From Parus major (lineage: Eukaryota > Chordata > Aves > Passeriformes > Paridae), in assembly GCF_001522545.3 (NCBI RefSeq), contig NC_031776.1, positions 21,037,511-21,101,510 on the forward strand: a stretch of 64,000 nt of DNA, in the 5' to 3' direction. The notes beneath the pieces were generated by a model that saw only the letters and a program-made list of their open reading frames with translations, ran no database searches and was not told the DNA's origin. Of the stretch, positions 1 to 57,300 are shown piece after piece (within the stretch, counting starts at the first letter, position 1; each line of letters begins with the position of its first letter). Both the position numbers and the translations under genes were made by a program.

Positions 1-2809
1 AAAACTGAATTCCAAAGCATGGCCCACAGAAATTGACATGACTTTTAGAAAGTTTAATTTATGTGCCAGTGCCGTCAGTTAAAAAAAGTATTGCCCAAAT
101 AGCCAAAAAATTATATTTCAAATGACTGGAGTGGGAGCTTGGATGATGTGCTTTGGTAATTCATCAATGTTTCTGCTATATTAAAAAAAAAATCAAATTA
201 TTAAGTGTATCCTAAATCAGTCAGTCACTTCAAGGTACACGACTATCACAATTATTGAAAAAGGCCTTGATCCTGAAAACATTTATGTCTGTGAATTTTT
301 AGACAAGTGAATAGTCTTTGTAGGACTGACCTCTTACTTTACGTTGTTCACACATATGAACTCGTATGCACGATCAGAGACTAAGGCAGAAATACACATT
401 TACAAGCTATCAACATTTTACCTAAAATGTCTCTTAAAAACGGATTCAAAGTCATTACCAGCTGTTTCTTATTTAAAGCTTAATATCCGTGTAATATTAT
501 AGACAGTTTTACGCAGAAGCATCTGAAGTTTTTCATCCTTTTTGCCTTTGTTTTAAAAAAAAAAAAAATTAAAAAAATGGCCTAAAAAGCCATCTTAAGA
601 CCAAGGAAATCATCCATACTGATATCAGCCCCTTAGAATTAGAAACACTCCAACTATGACAAATCACAGTGATAGCATGAATAAAACATCACAGGTTTTA
701 TTGTGTAATATATTTTATAAGGTCAAAAGTTACATCTAATCAGCAATGGCAGCCTTGGATTCTAATGGATTCATAATTATTCTACATCCAAGAAGCAAAA
801 TATTACATATGCTCAAAAATTTAAGAGTTAAATATATATATATTTCAAACAATATCTGTTTTTTTCAGACATACATATTTGAACAAACAGGCAGCTTTCA
901 AGAGACCATGCTCTTAAAAAAGCGATGCTTTTGTTTGCATTTCCAGATTAATACGCATTCCGATAAAAGCATGAAATGTTACCAGTGAGCTGTGCGGCTC
1001 TCTAGACCTACCACAAATATATTATCTGGAAAGAGCTGGGTACTGAATGCAAACAGTCTGCTGCCTTCCCTCTACTTATCACTCTGCTCTTTCAATATTT
1101 TTTCCTTTGACTTTGCCCCCGTATCTTAGCAAGTGACATATTCCCTACTGAAAACTACATTTATGACAAGTTTTAATACTTGAAATGAAAACTTGTGTCC
1201 ATTCTGCACAGAAAGTACCTGGAAAGTGTGTTTTCATGCAAAATCCTTTCTTTCTGTTTTCCCAATACACACATGTTCTTTTTTTATATCACAGAGATTT
1301 TAAAATTGTCCCATGCAATTTAAATAAGATTTCCAAAAACAGTAACCTTTTTGCAGGGAAAAATCAGAGTATTTCCAGTTGACAAAGTAATTTGTGAGGG
1401 GCATGCAGAGCACCTGAAAAAACAGACTGCAATGAAAACCATTTTAACTATAGCAACAGCACTCACTGCATAATGCTAAAAGGAAAATTATGCAATTAGG
1501 TCTCTTATCAGACTTAGGAAAATTCAGATTATGCCATTTGGAGGAATGAAAAAGAAAAATCATTGTTCTCCCCATCTCCCTTGGGCTCTACCTAGGGGAG
1601 GGGAGTGATGACCAGACAGCGAAAACTAAGAAGAATGTGTCCCACCTTACGCCTATTCTGCCAATCTGTCACAGTTGTTCTTCTAGCTCCATAGGTTTAC
1701 ATGATTTTTTTTCCCTAATTTTTTTCTTTTTTTTTTTTTTTTTTCTTAATGCTGACAAGTAATACAAGACAGATTCTTGCCTTCTTAGGATCTTGCAATC
1801 TAGTTTAGACATAGCACGTCAAGTGGTGATGAAAGAAGGTTAGGGTGGGTTTGAAAAGATGAGGATTCCAACAGTAAACGATGCAGAGACATCAGTTTGG
1901 TAATGTACACATGTTTTGCATGATTCATTGGACCAAAATGGCCAAAGGAACTTAAAAAGCTGTCAAAGGCATCTTTACCTCTGACCTACCTAGTCATCCA
2001 TCTGCTTCCTCATACTGTCAATCAAAACCCTCCCATCCTTATCACTATTCTATTACACACATTTTCCACAACCATTTTTCCTCCAGCTCTTAAAAAATAT
2101 CTTAGCAAACATTTCAATCAGTCATTAAAAACCTTGTTAAAATATGCAATGTGTCATCAAATATGCATAGCGTACTCGTGCAAAATCTGTAGAGCGTAAA
2201 TCACTGTATTACATTTGATATAGTATTAATGTGAAACATCATAGAAAGTATTACCAATAGGAACTTTGAATTACTTTCTACAGATTGAAGCTTGATTTTG
2301 TGTTATATTAAATAAAGGAAGGGCAATTTAATAGATTGCTTTACACAACAATTAAATTAAAACCCATTCAGCATGCCTAGAAAAATAATACAAACTACAC
2401 ATAAAATTCATGCAATTAATTGCTGTTTTAACAAATTCATGCACGGGGGTTTGCTTCAATTTAAATGCACTGTGTCAAAACCCGCGCATTCGCTCCTCAG
2501 TGAATGCAAACACTTTAACGGGTTGGTAAACGTATGTTTAGCAGATATACAGGTGCACCTCTAAAAATAATATTCTAAAAAATTATAATAGTAATAAAGT
2601 GACCTACCGACAGGAAATAGCCTGTTTAACTTCTGCAGCCCTTATCTCTTCCAGTCTCTTGCACAAATAGTTATGGAATTATCCTGTCGAAATAGTTACG
2701 GAATAACATCAACCACTCACGCACAGGAAAGAATTTTGTTCAGACCTGTCACACGTTACGTATTTATTCCAGACCCGCTGGATAACCCCCACTAAATAAA
2801 ACCTGGCGG
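1..2809. other. AT-rich intergenic DNA downstream of TBR1
   Basis: No gene, RNA gene or clear mobile element recognised. It contains T-rich runs (about 1722-1744) and an A run near 553-568. At 2290-2560 there is an ATTA/TTAAT-rich stretch reminiscent of developmental enhancers, and at 2665-2706 a short imperfect direct repeat. Open frames up to 80 codons look random. Confidence 0.6.
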
Positions 2810-4150
2810 AACCTCCGTGAGGAGAGGTCTGCCCGGGGTGACTGCCCGGCGGGCAGCAGCCCCGGCCCCGCGGCGGCAGAGGGGAGGCGGGCGGGGCACT
2901 CCGCGGTGCCTCGGGCCGCTCCCTTTGCCCTCTCGGGGGGCAGCGCTGAGGGACTGGCAGCAGCGAGGGGAGAAGGGGGCGGCTTTTGCTGGCCGAGAGC
3001 GGGGAAGGATGGCCGGGAACGTGCCATGGGTTATTTAGGGCGCGGGAAGCCCCGGGGAGGGCGCTGGGGCAGCCCCTCACGGCGCCGCTGAGGGGGCAGC
3101 CGGGGCCCGCGGGAGGCGGAGAGGTGCGGGCCCTGCGCGGGGGGACGCGTCCGGCGCCCCGGCCCCCGCCGCTCGGGAAGAGGCGGCTGGAGAAAGGCGC
3201 GCACCGCCCGCGCTTCTCCGAGGGGCGGACCCGGAGGACACTGCCCCCGCGTCCCCTCTCCGGGTGGGGTCCCGGGACAGGGCCTTGGGCCCGACGGCAC
3301 CGTGGGGCTGGCACCGCTCCCAGCGGCCGGCACAGGTCGGCGGCCGCGCGGCCCCACGGGAGGCGCTGGGCCCCCAGGGCCCCGCACTTCGACGGGGGTG
3401 GAGGGGACGGAACTTCATTGGGGTGCTCAGGTGCCCCCCGTCAACACCGCGGCAGGACAGAATACCTCTGACGGCTCCACACCGCGGAATCAAGAGTAAA
3501 CCCGGCCTGTTACCCCGCAGCCCGTGCGGACTCGGTCCACGCAGGTGCCGGGCCGGCGCCTGTCCTAAAGCCCACAGGTGGTTGTCTCTAAAGGGGACAG
3601 AGTCCCGGGAAGGTCGCAGAGGGAGAGGTGGTGCTGCAGGAGTGGGGCTCCGCTCCCGCACACAGGGCGAGCTGCTCCCCCGAAAGGACGCCCGCCTTGG
3701 GGGCACTGAGGGGCTCCGCCAGCGCAGCCCCCGCCCTGGGAAAGCAGGGGAGGCTGCGGGCGGGCAGCGTTGCGTCCCTCGCCTCTGCTCCGCCAGCGAT
3801 GGCACCCCCCGCCCCGCGCCAGGCACCTCTCCCGCCTGCAGAGTGCTGTCAGGGTTTTTAAGCGTCAAACACTGGGATAATTATAAACCTCTCAAAACCG
3901 ACGGGGTTTCATCTCCCTCTTTCACCGACTGCAAACCTCCACGCTCGGCCACGCGGTGTAAGCACGGTCCCCTACGCTCTTCCACCCCCCCCAAAAAAGG
4001 ACAAACGCGGGGTAAGCGGACCAGCTCCGTCAGGGAGAGCAGCGGCGGGACTCCCGCTCCAGAGCCTCGCTGCGGGCCGAGAGCGGGCGAGCCCGCCAGC
4101 CTCTTTCCCTTGGGCCCACCCGATCCCTTGCAAATCGGCGAAGTGCTTTT
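2810..4150. promoter_or_regulatory. CpG island downstream of TBR1
   Basis: Very GC- and CpG-rich block about 1.3 kb long with sharp AT-rich borders on both sides. Open frames of up to 300 codons run through it on both strands, which is expected from the scarcity of stop codons at this composition. None gives a recognisable protein. It sits next to the TBR1 poly(A) site, so it is either an orphan CpG island with its own promoter activity or part of the TBR1 Polycomb/unmethylated domain (inference). Confidence 0.75.
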
Positions 4151-4154
4151 TCCA

Positions 4155-5725
4155 ACACGACGTTAACGTTTTGCCAGGTTTATTTTACTTGTTATACACA
4201 GACGATACAAACGGGCAAAAACCGAAACATTTCTCAATGGAGCATGTACTGGTATAAATTATTCAGTTCCACAGACGTAACAGAACAAATATAAAAATCA
4301 CAACATTCGATTTACAGAAGAGTCAAAAATATACACACGTTTATGACCCTGAATTTCTATTAGGAAATTTCCCCGTCGAGTGTAATCTAGACTGAGTATT
4401 TAGCCTGATGCATATTTCAGTTCGTAATTGGTTTTCTTTCTTCCATATAAAAATGCGTTAATTTTATAGATTTGCTACTCAAAATTCGAAGACTTATTAT
4501 TCTGCTTCGCCGGGGTGGGGGGGAGTCCTGGAGGGATAATTACTTCTCCTTCAACAGTATAATAAGAGGTTTACAAGAAAGAATTATCACTCTTACTTTC
4601 GATGTGTATTTGATTCCCCAGGAAGTCAGATCTCGGTTAGCTACTTTATGAAAAAGTCAATTCCAAAACTAAATGCAGTAAAATATACAACTCACAACTC
4701 ATCTTCACTGGACTACACTATGGTTACCAACAATTCAGTCGTCTATATCTTTTTTTCTTTTTTTTTTTTTTCTTTTTTAGATTATTCATTACAAAGATTT
4801 ACAGCAATATAAAGAAAGAGGGGGGAACTGCAAAGAAATTTGAAAATAGTTTGTTAGCATATTTGGCACCTGCAGGGACCAGTAATGGATTTGGCACTTG
4901 GGGGCAGGGGAAGGGGGATTCCACAAAAATAATAATATTGCTGATCTCGAGTTATTCCTTTCAAAGAAAAATAAGAGGCAGTTAATTTTGGTTCCAGAAG
5001 GCGTTGTGCTCCTTTAATCGACTTGCCTATGAGACGTATTTCTGTTCTTTTGAAGGGAAAACTGAGCTATTCCTTAGCTGTGTTAGCCCAGGGCACCACG
5101 TAATTATTTCATGCGAGGATTTGGAGAGAAAGTGAGAAACCCATTACCCGCTGCTACAGCTATGGACCACTGACATTTCCAGAGGCATTTAGGAAGTGTT
5201 TACCTGGGGAGGGGCACGAGGAAGAGGGAGCAAAGAGCGGGAAATGGGGTAAAGAAATTTAAACAGAATCTAAGTTTTGTGACTTAACAATGAAAACAAA
5301 ACAAAAAAAATCCAAACAAATAATAAATAAACTGAACCAAATAAAAGCAATCTGTTACAATAAAATAAATACTATGTACAGGCATTTCACAGGCTGTTTT
5401 CCCCACTATTACTGTTTCCCCTAGAATCCATCCGTGGTAAAAGGAAGGAAGCGCTGTACGGTTTGAGAGTCTAAGCATCCTACTGATCAGTGGGTTTCGG
5501 TGCGGCAGTGCCCCCCGCGCCCCCGGGGCGCCGCCGGACCGGGTCGGGCCGGGCGGGGAGCGGGGCGGGGAGGCGGCGGCGGCCGCGGCCGCGGCTCAGC
5601 CTGCCTGCCTGCCTCTCTGCCGGGCCGGGCCTGGCCGGGGCACGGATGGGGCAGCTAGGGGCGGGGGTCAGTGCGCTAACGCGGAGGAGTTATTGTGCAA
5701 AAGGACGGCGGGCCGGCGGCCGCGC
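4155..5725 (-). other. TBR1: TBR1 3' untranslated region
   Basis: The first 240 bases after the stop are GC-rich, with a short CCTG tandem on the + strand at 5601-5612. The rest is AT-rich with long blocks free of repeats, and composition switches abruptly to CpG-rich near 4150. Length to the proposed poly(A) site is about 1.55 kb, close to what I recall for mammalian TBR1. No protein-coding frame of note. Confidence 0.7.
4179..4184 (-). terminator. TBR1: TBR1 poly(A) signal AATAAA (predicted distal site)
   Basis: TTTATT on the + strand reads AATAAA on the transcribed strand. It is the only canonical hexamer I see between the stop codon and the CpG island. A GU-rich stretch follows about 20-30 bases later in the transcript direction (near 4150-4160), as expected for a cleavage site near 4160. 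A variant ATTAAA at 5013-5018 could give a shorter 3' UTR. Confidence 0.6.
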
Positions 5726-12330
<6,605 letters not shown>

Positions 12331-12399
12331 TTATGTGACCTTTCTAGCTTTTTTTAATTTTTTTTTTTGACTACGGCTGGAAAATAAATCCGAACCCTG

Positions 12400-13255
12400 C
12401 GATTCCCCAAATACTGCGTGCGTGTACCCCACCTTTGTGCATCAGGGAGGAGAGCGGGTCCTGGGCGCTTTGGGGAGCGATTGCGAGGGGAGCGCGGGGC
12501 TGGGCGGCCGCTGCCCTCAGCTCACCCCCGCGGTTTGTCCCCAGCGGGGCGCAGTCCCTCTCCCCCAGCTCTTCTGAGCGATCCCCGGCGCATCGCCCCC
12601 ACCCTTCCCACCCGTGCCTGTTTCGCGGGGGAAAATCCACCCTCCGTCCCCGCTGACAGCGGCCGCGTATCATCTCTTTTAACTTCTGAAATAATCATAA
12701 GCCCCGCAGCCGAAGTGCCCTAATGTATTTGCCGCGATGTTTACGGGTTCTTTAGTAAGTAAATATTTTATCTGGGCGCCGTAATGCCGAAGATTACCAG
12801 CAAAACAGCGTGGAAGGCGTCCACCTCCCCATCCGTCTCCGGATTTCTTTCCTGTCGGTGCCTGCTTTCCCTCAGTGACTCAGTCCCGCGGGCAGCTCTC
12901 GGGAGGGGCAGATTTTTGGTAGCACCCTTGTCAGGGGCCGCGGCCCGCCCCGGCCGCGGGGTCGATCGGAGCTGAGAAACCCAAACCACGATGATGCTGC
13001 GGCAGGAGCCGCCGGCACCCCCTGCCCGGGGGGGTCTCCGCAGGAGCCGCGGGCCGGGCTGCGCTCGCAGGCGGGCGGGGGCTGCGGGGACTCCCAGTGA
13101 CCGGAGGGACCGGCCGGCGGGCCCCGCGCTGTGCCCGGCCGAGCCTCGGGCTATTCAAAGCGGGACCCTCCAGGGCGCGAAGATGCGCCTGAAGGGCTCA
13201 GGGGGCCCTCTCGCCACCCCGCCTTTGCCAAACACCAGTCTTAATTTCTCTTCCT
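12400..13255. promoter_or_regulatory. CpG island upstream of TBR1
   Basis: GC-rich, CpG-dense block 0.5-1.4 kb upstream of the TBR1 start codon. Several overlapping open frames on both strands look like composition artefacts. It is probably part of the TBR1 promoter domain and may harbour distal or alternative transcription starts; no splice donor could be assigned with confidence. Confidence 0.65.
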
Positions 13256-16044
13256 AGGGAAGCCTGCCTGAGAGTTTAAAAGCACGGGGCTTGTTTTACG
13301 GTTTTTTGTGCGTTTGGGGTTTGGTGGGTTTGGGATTTTTTTACCAGGCAGAAGCTCTCCTGTTCCATTTTTCTTAGTGTTGTTCCCTTAGTGGTTTGGA
13401 CTTCAGGTATTTTACAGACTGCATCTCTTCCCAGGTGACATCAGCAGCCGGCTTCAAATTTCACTGACAGATAACGCAGTCTGAGCCACCACATAAAAAA
13501 CCAAACCACCGCATAACTGCCTGAAGCCAGACCGAAACTTTGCAAACTCAAATCCGGAGAAGAACCGGGATGACTTGTCAGAATGTGTATTTCAATGCTC
13601 TCAAATCCCGTGGCCATTTATTTTTCTGTTGCTTAACCGTGAGCTACTTTGGTTATTTGGTATTTCATAGATGCCAACATATACACACTCTCTGCAAGGA
13701 AATTATTCTAATAAGACAATTTATGAAAAAAAAGCAAGCAGTTCACTGTTCTCCTCGAGTGGTTCAGCGCTTGCAACTTTCCATACACCACCTTCTTTCA
13801 GTGTTAAGAAAACAGTTTCATTATTATCAGTTCTAACTAATGTTTCCAACACTTATTTCACCAGTGCTCACCCTTCCCTTTCTGTGTTTGCAACAACAGA
13901 ACGGTAATGGACTTATATAGGCAGGAGATGGACCGAAATGCAGATAAACCCTTGGAAATGCTGTCCTGAATTACAGAGCTACAGCCATATAGATGCGGAG
14001 CTGCAATGAATTCAGTGGTATACTGCCAATCACATGGAAGTGCTAATATATGCCAAAAATCTTCAGTGCACAACTCCTAAACTGGTATAATAGGGGGGCT
14101 ATGCAATGGCAGGTGGTGTTACAGAATCGTCATAGAATGGAGTGAGGTTTGCTAATACAATATGCCCGTCCTTCGTGCTGACAGGTGACAAGGGGTCATG
14201 CTGCTAATGAAGGTCTGCTCCGTTGCGGCTGGAGGCTCAGAAGGTGGCCGCTTGAAAATCTCTTTCTTCCTTCAACATCGTATATGGGCTGCTTCTTTTC
14301 AGGTTACGGCACACACACAATTCTTCCAAATCCACTCTGTAGCTCCTAAAGCACTGGACAAAAATAAGGAAGGATGCCCCAAAAACCTGCCTTTTTTATT
14401 ATTCATGTAACATCTTGGTAAATGGAAAATTGTGTCTCCAAGTTAAACTGAGGAGTGAATAGAAAGCAGGGTACCACAGCACAAGCTTATACTATCGGAG
14501 ATCTGTGTCTCCAACAGACTCCCTTTAGCTACCCTCTGCAAGATGTACATTTGTCAAAATTAATTTAGAATATGTAAGACTCACTGGTTTGTCTCCCTGC
14601 TTACACCAGCCTCTCACGCATGTATACACTGCAGCACTGCGCTAGCTCCTCTCCTGTTCTGCAGTGCCATGTTACCCACGACCTGCCAAACTCTGTCTCC
14701 CTCGTGGTGTTACACGTGTGTGTGGGAGTAGAGAGCGGCAGGGATGCAGAGTCCCCCTGGCAGACAAGCCCCAGGGCAGGTCCCTCAATCATCTCCTGCC
14801 CCATCTCACCCCAGGCGTGTGCACCCGGCAACAGTGAGGCCCGAACGCAGCCCTCCTCAACCACCTGCAGGTTTGCAGTGGGAATCTCCCAGAAAGAACT
14901 TCCATTTAACTACACGCAGGCAAATGTGGTTTGGTATGTCTCCATTTTCCCAGTCTGATATTCCACTGCCTACTGTGGGGGCAGAGGGAAGGCCATAAGG
15001 AGGGCAGCTGCAAAAATCTGCATGTTTCCCTCTGAAGTAAGTGCACGCTAAATATACTTTGAGAGAGAAAGTTAGTCTAAAATAGTAAATTAAAAGGCCT
15101 CAATAAGAAATTTCAAACAAAAGAAAAATCTTTGAATGGTAAAGTGCAAGTAAATATGGGCATAAGCCAAAAAATAAGACAATTTTATGGGCTGTTTCCT
15201 TAGTATGCAAATAAGAAGTCAATTTTAAAAAAAATATCTTCAGCAAGAGATGTAGGTAGTTTTGAATTATTTGCCTGCCACTAATAACAGTATTTTTATT
15301 GAAAAAAACCCCAAACCAGCAGTAAAAAGAAAACTTCTGCCCAGACAAAGAATTAAATCGGCTAAAGCAACATACAACACTTGAAAAAAAGAACCCTAAC
15401 AAAAAAATTCCAATCAGTCCCTGCCCAAAACCCAAGTCACTCCCCAAACCCAGATATTTGGCTTTGCCTGCTTCAAACCAAGCAGTCAAACCACCTGCCT
15501 TCCTACAAGTGTCTCCCTCTCCAGTCAGTGAAAATGGTTTTAAATGTCATATTCTAGTTGGGACTCTTTCCATATATTTATATATATGGACAGCTCATGT
15601 ATGTTCTCTCAGAGGAGGGTGGGTTCATGTAACCTAGAACAGCCTCTGTCACTTTAAAGTTTATTCTCAGAATACTGCTATTTATGACACTGCTTGTGAG
15701 AGTTCTGTGATTCAGTTATCAGCAAGTGAATTAATTTCCTTAAGGTCAGTTGTCTTCTGTAGATACTAGGGTTTGCATAGTATTCAAAGGGAGCTGACAG
15801 AGGAATTTTCAATATTTTTGGTTTTCTACATCCTCAGAATTCGGCACTATGATTTTTTGTTTTAATCTCCATGAGAGTAACTGGTAATTAATGGGAGCCA
15901 AATTCCAGTAGAGAATTTTTGCTTTCCAAACAATTAATATCTCAGTAGTTTTACAGTGGGGAGAAACAAATGTTACTAACACTTTTTCTAGTTTTTTAAT
16001 TCCCACTGTCCCTTCTCAAAAAACACTGTCCAGAACTTAAGACA
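13256..16044. other. Intergenic DNA between PSMD14 3' end and TBR1 promoter
   Basis: About 2.8 kb without a recognisable gene. It includes a G/T-rich low-complexity stretch (about 13290-13345), a moderately GC-rich patch at 14600-15000 and a C/A-rich low-complexity stretch at 15300-15430. The 129-codon frame at 15100-15489 on the minus strand is a product of that biased composition. Confidence 0.6.
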
Positions 16045-16060
16045 GATTTGTAAATGTATT

Positions 16061-16066
16061 TTTATT
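16061..16066 (-). terminator. PSMD14: PSMD14 poly(A) signal AATAAA
   Basis: TTTATT on the + strand reads AATAAA in the transcript, about 305 nt after the stop codon, followed by U-rich sequence. It gives a 3' UTR of roughly 325 nt. It is the first good hexamer after the stop; longer forms using downstream signals are possible. Confidence 0.65.
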
Positions 16067-16369
16067 ATGTTGCAACAATCAAAATATATATGTACTACTG
16101 ATTTCCCCCCCCCAAATATTAAATGAAAATGTACTACATTTTTTCCCACATGGTGTTCTTGAATGCTTTGGAATCTGTGAGGACCCTGGCATAAAGAAAC
16201 TGAAGCAAATGCACAATTAGAGACTGAGAGGTGTTATAGTGCTGCACTTACATTGCAAATGAAGTCAGATGTCTCCGTTTAATCAAATAGAGCCTCAACA
16301 GTCTCTGTTTTATGAGTATTAGAAACAATAAACAAATATACACACAAAGTATCACAAATGGTAGATCAG

Positions 16370-54300
<37,931 letters not shown>

Positions 54301-54304
54301 ATTT

Positions 54305-57300
54305 CTAGAAAAACAGAAACAAAGGAAAAATGTTCCCAAGCTCGAAATGTTTACTAAATTGTTATCTATATAATTCACCTTCAGTCACTCAGTATGTCAA
54401 AAATATTGGTGGTAATTACAACACAACATCAGACTTCCTGTTAATTAACACCACATATTAATTCAAGAAGCTGTCTTCCATGCTAATTAACAGACTTTGT
54501 TTTATTGCTTTGGTTTTGGGTTATCCCCATTTCTGAAGATGAACACTCTTGTCAAACTTCTCAAAACTTTCCCATCATTCAATTAATTGCGGGATTTTTG
54601 TTGCTTATGATCAGTACCTACAGCCAGAAAGTTCCTAAAACTTATTAGATATACAATCAAATGTACTTTAGTTTGCTCAGAAATCATCAATAAAAATCTT
54701 AAAGTAAGGATTTTAGCATCCTCATTAGTAAGTTCCACACTAATTAACTTACAGCTTGTCAGTTATCATCAAAACTACATGTGAAAGACACTAAGCAGAT
54801 TATGGATCTCTGAATTAGCATCAAAAGCTTTTTTTAATGAACTCATTATACTAAAAGAAATACTGTAAAGTAAACATTTAATGTGTATATAGTTGGAAGA
54901 ATAGTGACAGTACAGTCATTTAATACATTCCCAGTGTTGCATGTGCCATTGCTTTACTGCAAGATTGTTCCAATCAATGAAACATCTTACTAAAAAAAAA
55001 AAAAAAGCATCCATTTTTGTGTCTTGTAACTTTCAAAGGAGTGATCCCCAGGAATAAAGGCTGTTAAGGTGCCCAACCAAAAAAATTACACTGTTCTTTC
55101 TTTCTCTACAGTTTTTTCATTTTCTGTTGTTGAAAAGACATCTACAATTTCATGGTGGGTACCTAAGTAGAGGTTCTGCCCCAGCTTTAACAGAACTTTA
55201 CCATGGCTTTTTCAACTTCTTAGCTCTGTACAACAAAACTTACGGATAAAATGAAAAAAAAAAGCCTACTGGATATCAATTTTTAAACAGCTGTTTTTAG
55301 CAAATCAAGCAATTTCCAAGGCTTACAGAAATCAGAAAATTTTATTTTATTTGTGAAATAGAAGATTAAAAAGTATAGCATTGAAAATTATGGTCTTAAT
55401 TGGACAAGTTTTAATACAACACAATGAAGCCTGCTTAGCTGATATGAAAGCAATTAAACCACAAAATAAGATTTTCAAAATACATTCATCCTCCAAGAGG
55501 ATGCTACATTAGATATAAGAGAATTATACACATTATTTCAGATTACATTAACAATACTAATTCAATAGCCTTCTTAGTAATTTTACAAAAGAACTTGAAA
55601 AATATATTTGCTTTGTATATGAAAAAACCTTCATGCTGAAGGTGAACGTCACCATAATTTTCATAATTTCTTCTGATATTTGCTAGAATTTTTAATGGCT
55701 AAAGACTAATAAGCTTTATTTCAGAATAAGTTTAAAACAAATACTTTAATCTTCTAAACACACAAAGAAACAGCATTTTACTTCCTCCTTTAGTAAGGTC
55801 CTATCCATATCCAAGATACATTGATCAGAAATACCTGCTCTACTTGCTAAGTTCACTTTCCCAGTTCAATGAACTATCAGGCTATTAGTTTAATATGATT
55901 CACTCTCTTGATTTTGTAGAACCTGCAAATCCAACAAGTGCATCCTCATCTAGCAGTAAGTACTTTCTTAAAGCTCCACTAGCACCGTATAAATTAAAAA
56001 TGAGTTTATTAAAGGGTCAGTGGTTATGCTTCACTTTTTCAGTAAGTCATTGAAACCAAGCTTCTTTTTTAGAGTCAAAAGCTGCACACAGTGTATGTGC
56101 TTTTCTATACTGAACTACAATAAATTCCACATCAAGTTGGAGGATTTCCTTGGAAAGGTTAAGTTGCTGTTTAAAGATATTATGTAAGCATATGTTAAAT
56201 GGCTTCAATAAAACAGTCACAATGTTACCACAAATTACCGCCAACTACAGTTCATTTTACCCCTCTGTGGTAGATACTCCTCCATTGAAACCCACGATGA
56301 TTCATCTTCCGTGACACTAAAGAGGGCTGAAGAGTAACTGAGAAGTATATTTAAACTACTAAAACTATTATTTTAACCATCATGGTAGTTCTTTTATTTT
56401 AAGAAACTTTTAGTCTCTACAACTAGTAACCCTAAAAGTGGTCGTTCTGACAACTACAGCAACTTCCATAAACTGATGGGGTACATTACCTGTGTACATT
56501 TAAGAAATTATAAATTAATAACAAATCCTGTAACACAAGTGAAAAGCAATAGCTTGTACTAATTAATTAATATTTTATTTACACAGTTTATTCCAGTTTC
56601 TATAAAAGCCATATATTTTGCCATATTAAGGTTGGAATAGACTAATGTGTTAAATAAACTGATTATTTATCAGCATAACTTTACAACAAAATCTTACTCT
56701 TATAGAACAAGAGTGATGTAACATTCCCCACCTAACATATCCCACAGACTAGTCATTGAACTGAGGTATTCAAATTTTCAAGACAGCAGCACAGACAGAA
56801 AATCTCTAAAACCCAGTTTTAGATGCACTGCAAATTATTTCACTGGCTTCCATGATTCTGGTTAGAGTGTTGGCAACTAATGCTTTACTTGTCTATTTGT
56901 AACTGAATATGTTTTAGTAGGCTAAAGTCTATGCGGACCTAAACAGATTTGTTTATTGAGATGTATAAACACCTGAAAAAATTAGGTTACTGAATCACAT
57001 TCACCAAAAAAAATTAAATTTTTGTTAATCAATCTAAATATTATTTCAGCCATAAACTCCATCCCTCAAACAATGCTTTTGTAAACCTTAAAACAGATTA
57101 AGCAAAATTTTTAGACATAAGTGAAGCTAACTTTAGCCTTTACAAATAAAGCAACTATACATTTCTAACCTGGTGTTCAGCAAGAGATGCTCACAGAACA
57201 AACTCAGCAGCAGCTCCCACTTTTTGACTGTAAAGATGACACCAGTAGGTCTCTTTCCTGTTGAAGGAAATAGAAAGGAGAAAGGCAGAAACCCAGTAAA

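Noticed and set aside
3264..4166. 300-codon open frame on the + strand
   Set aside because: It lies in a CpG island where stop codons are rare. The product is low-complexity Arg/Pro/Gly with no known domain, and frames of similar length exist on the other strand.
14120..14145. CAGAATCGTCATAGAATGG, like a reverse CR1 terminus
   Set aside because: The following bases do not continue into the conserved TTTGGGTTGGAAGGGACC block, so a chance match is likely.
15100..15489. 129-codon minus-strand frame
   Set aside because: Its Gly/Phe/Leu bias comes from a C/A-rich low-complexity stretch, and it has no recognisable motif.
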